Position numbers and translations under genes: made by a program. DNA of 5,676 bases from assembly GCA_013043995.1 (NCBI GenBank), contig JABEVL010000052.1:1-5676 (forward strand), written 5' to 3'. The notes beneath the pieces were generated by a model. The model ran no database searches and had not been told where the DNA came from. It worked only from the letters and a program-made list of their open reading frames with translations. This DNA comes from Spirochaetales bacterium. GTDB lineage: Bacteria > Spirochaetota > Spirochaetia > JABEVK01. Positions 5,434 through 5,676 of the stretch are shown in pieces. Each line of letters begins with the position of its first letter. Position 1 is the stretch's first letter.

Positions 5434-5676
5434 TTTCATTGTCAGAAGTTTTAGCTTTCCCGGAAAGGGCGGCCGTGCTCCGTTCCACGAGCGGAGTTGC
5501 CCGAACTTCAACTTCGGTTCTTGAACAAACCTTTTTGGGCAGAGCAGGCGGGTTGGACAGCACGTCCTCGGCTTGATTGTTCCTTGCATCTGGGGTATCA
5601 GGCAAAGGGAGCGTCGGCGGAAGGCTGCACGCCCACACGAGGAAGCGAAGATCGATGGAAAAGACCGGAAATTCGC

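Larger units (their letters stand above)
5246..5676. other. About 430 bases without a supported gene, upstream of the lipoprotein
   Basis: Between the lipoprotein start and the right edge I find no gene I can defend. Two minus-strand frames are open from the edge: one runs through into the lipoprotein, the other stops at about 5426. The third ends at 5598-5600 and could be the tail of a gene beyond the window. Translations of all three lack recognisable motifs. The stretch does hold an AT-rich promoter-like block (about 5400-5435), a leader with overlapping hairpins (5301-5337), and GC-rich short palindromes such as CTTTCCCGGAAAG near 5455. A plus-strand ATG at 5655 with only seven codons visible cannot be judged. 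Confidence 0.6.

Noticed and set aside
5246..5638. N-terminal extension of the lipoprotein frame back to a GTG at 5638
   Set aside because: It would bury the lipobox signal peptide about 150 residues inside the protein. It ignores the GGAG site before 5245, runs through an AT-rich promoter-like block, and has no recognisable motifs.
5598..5676. Tail of a minus-strand gene entering from the right edge and ending in TGA
   Set aside because: Only 25 codons are visible, without motifs, and all three minus frames are open at the edge, so the frame cannot be chosen.
5655..5676. Start of a plus-strand gene (ATG at 5655)
   Set aside because: Only seven codons are in the window, and the nearest GAGG is about 12 bases upstream, so there is not enough to support a gene.

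Overview
The window looks like chromosomal DNA from a Gram-negative, respiring bacterium with moderate GC content (roughly mid-50s by eye). Three observations point this way: a SURF1-type cytochrome oxidase assembly factor, a lipoprotein signal peptide, and a proton-pumping pyrophosphatase of the bacterial 'divergent' type. I cannot name the phylum from sequence alone. There are no tRNA or rRNA genes, no CRISPR array and no recognisable insertion sequence.

Left end (1-430, plus strand). The last 12 codons of an unknown gene are followed by a very clear intrinsic terminator. Next is a decayed AraC-family regulator. Only its C-terminal DNA-binding part survives, and a one-base frameshift lies inside the second helix-turn-helix.

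Centre (466-3828, minus strand). Reading order is hppA, then a SURF1-family gene, 63 bases apart with a perfect 9-bp hairpin between them. HppA (851 aa) keeps the pyrophosphate/Mg2+ binding motifs and carries the lysine linked to K+ independence. Several signature blocks differ from canonical pumps and match the divergent, Na+-inhibited H+-pumping branch. The SURF1 protein is full length, but an Asn stands where the family normally has a His at the start of its second membrane helix. Both genes concern the proton-motive force (one pumps H+ with PPi, the other helps build the terminal oxidase), so co-expression is plausible but not shown.

Right end (3959-5676, minus strand). A 428-residue secreted lipoprotein of unknown function has a carboxypeptidase-regulatory-like beta domain and Ser/Thr/Gly-rich beta repeats. 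About 430 bases upstream contain an AT-rich promoter-like block and a leader with overlapping hairpins. The lipoprotein frame stays open to the window edge, but the Shine-Dalgarno and lipobox place its real start at 5245.

No undescribed multi-gene system is evident. The most interesting points are the divergent pyrophosphatase, the His-to-Asn change in SURF1, and the orphan lipoprotein with its structured leader.
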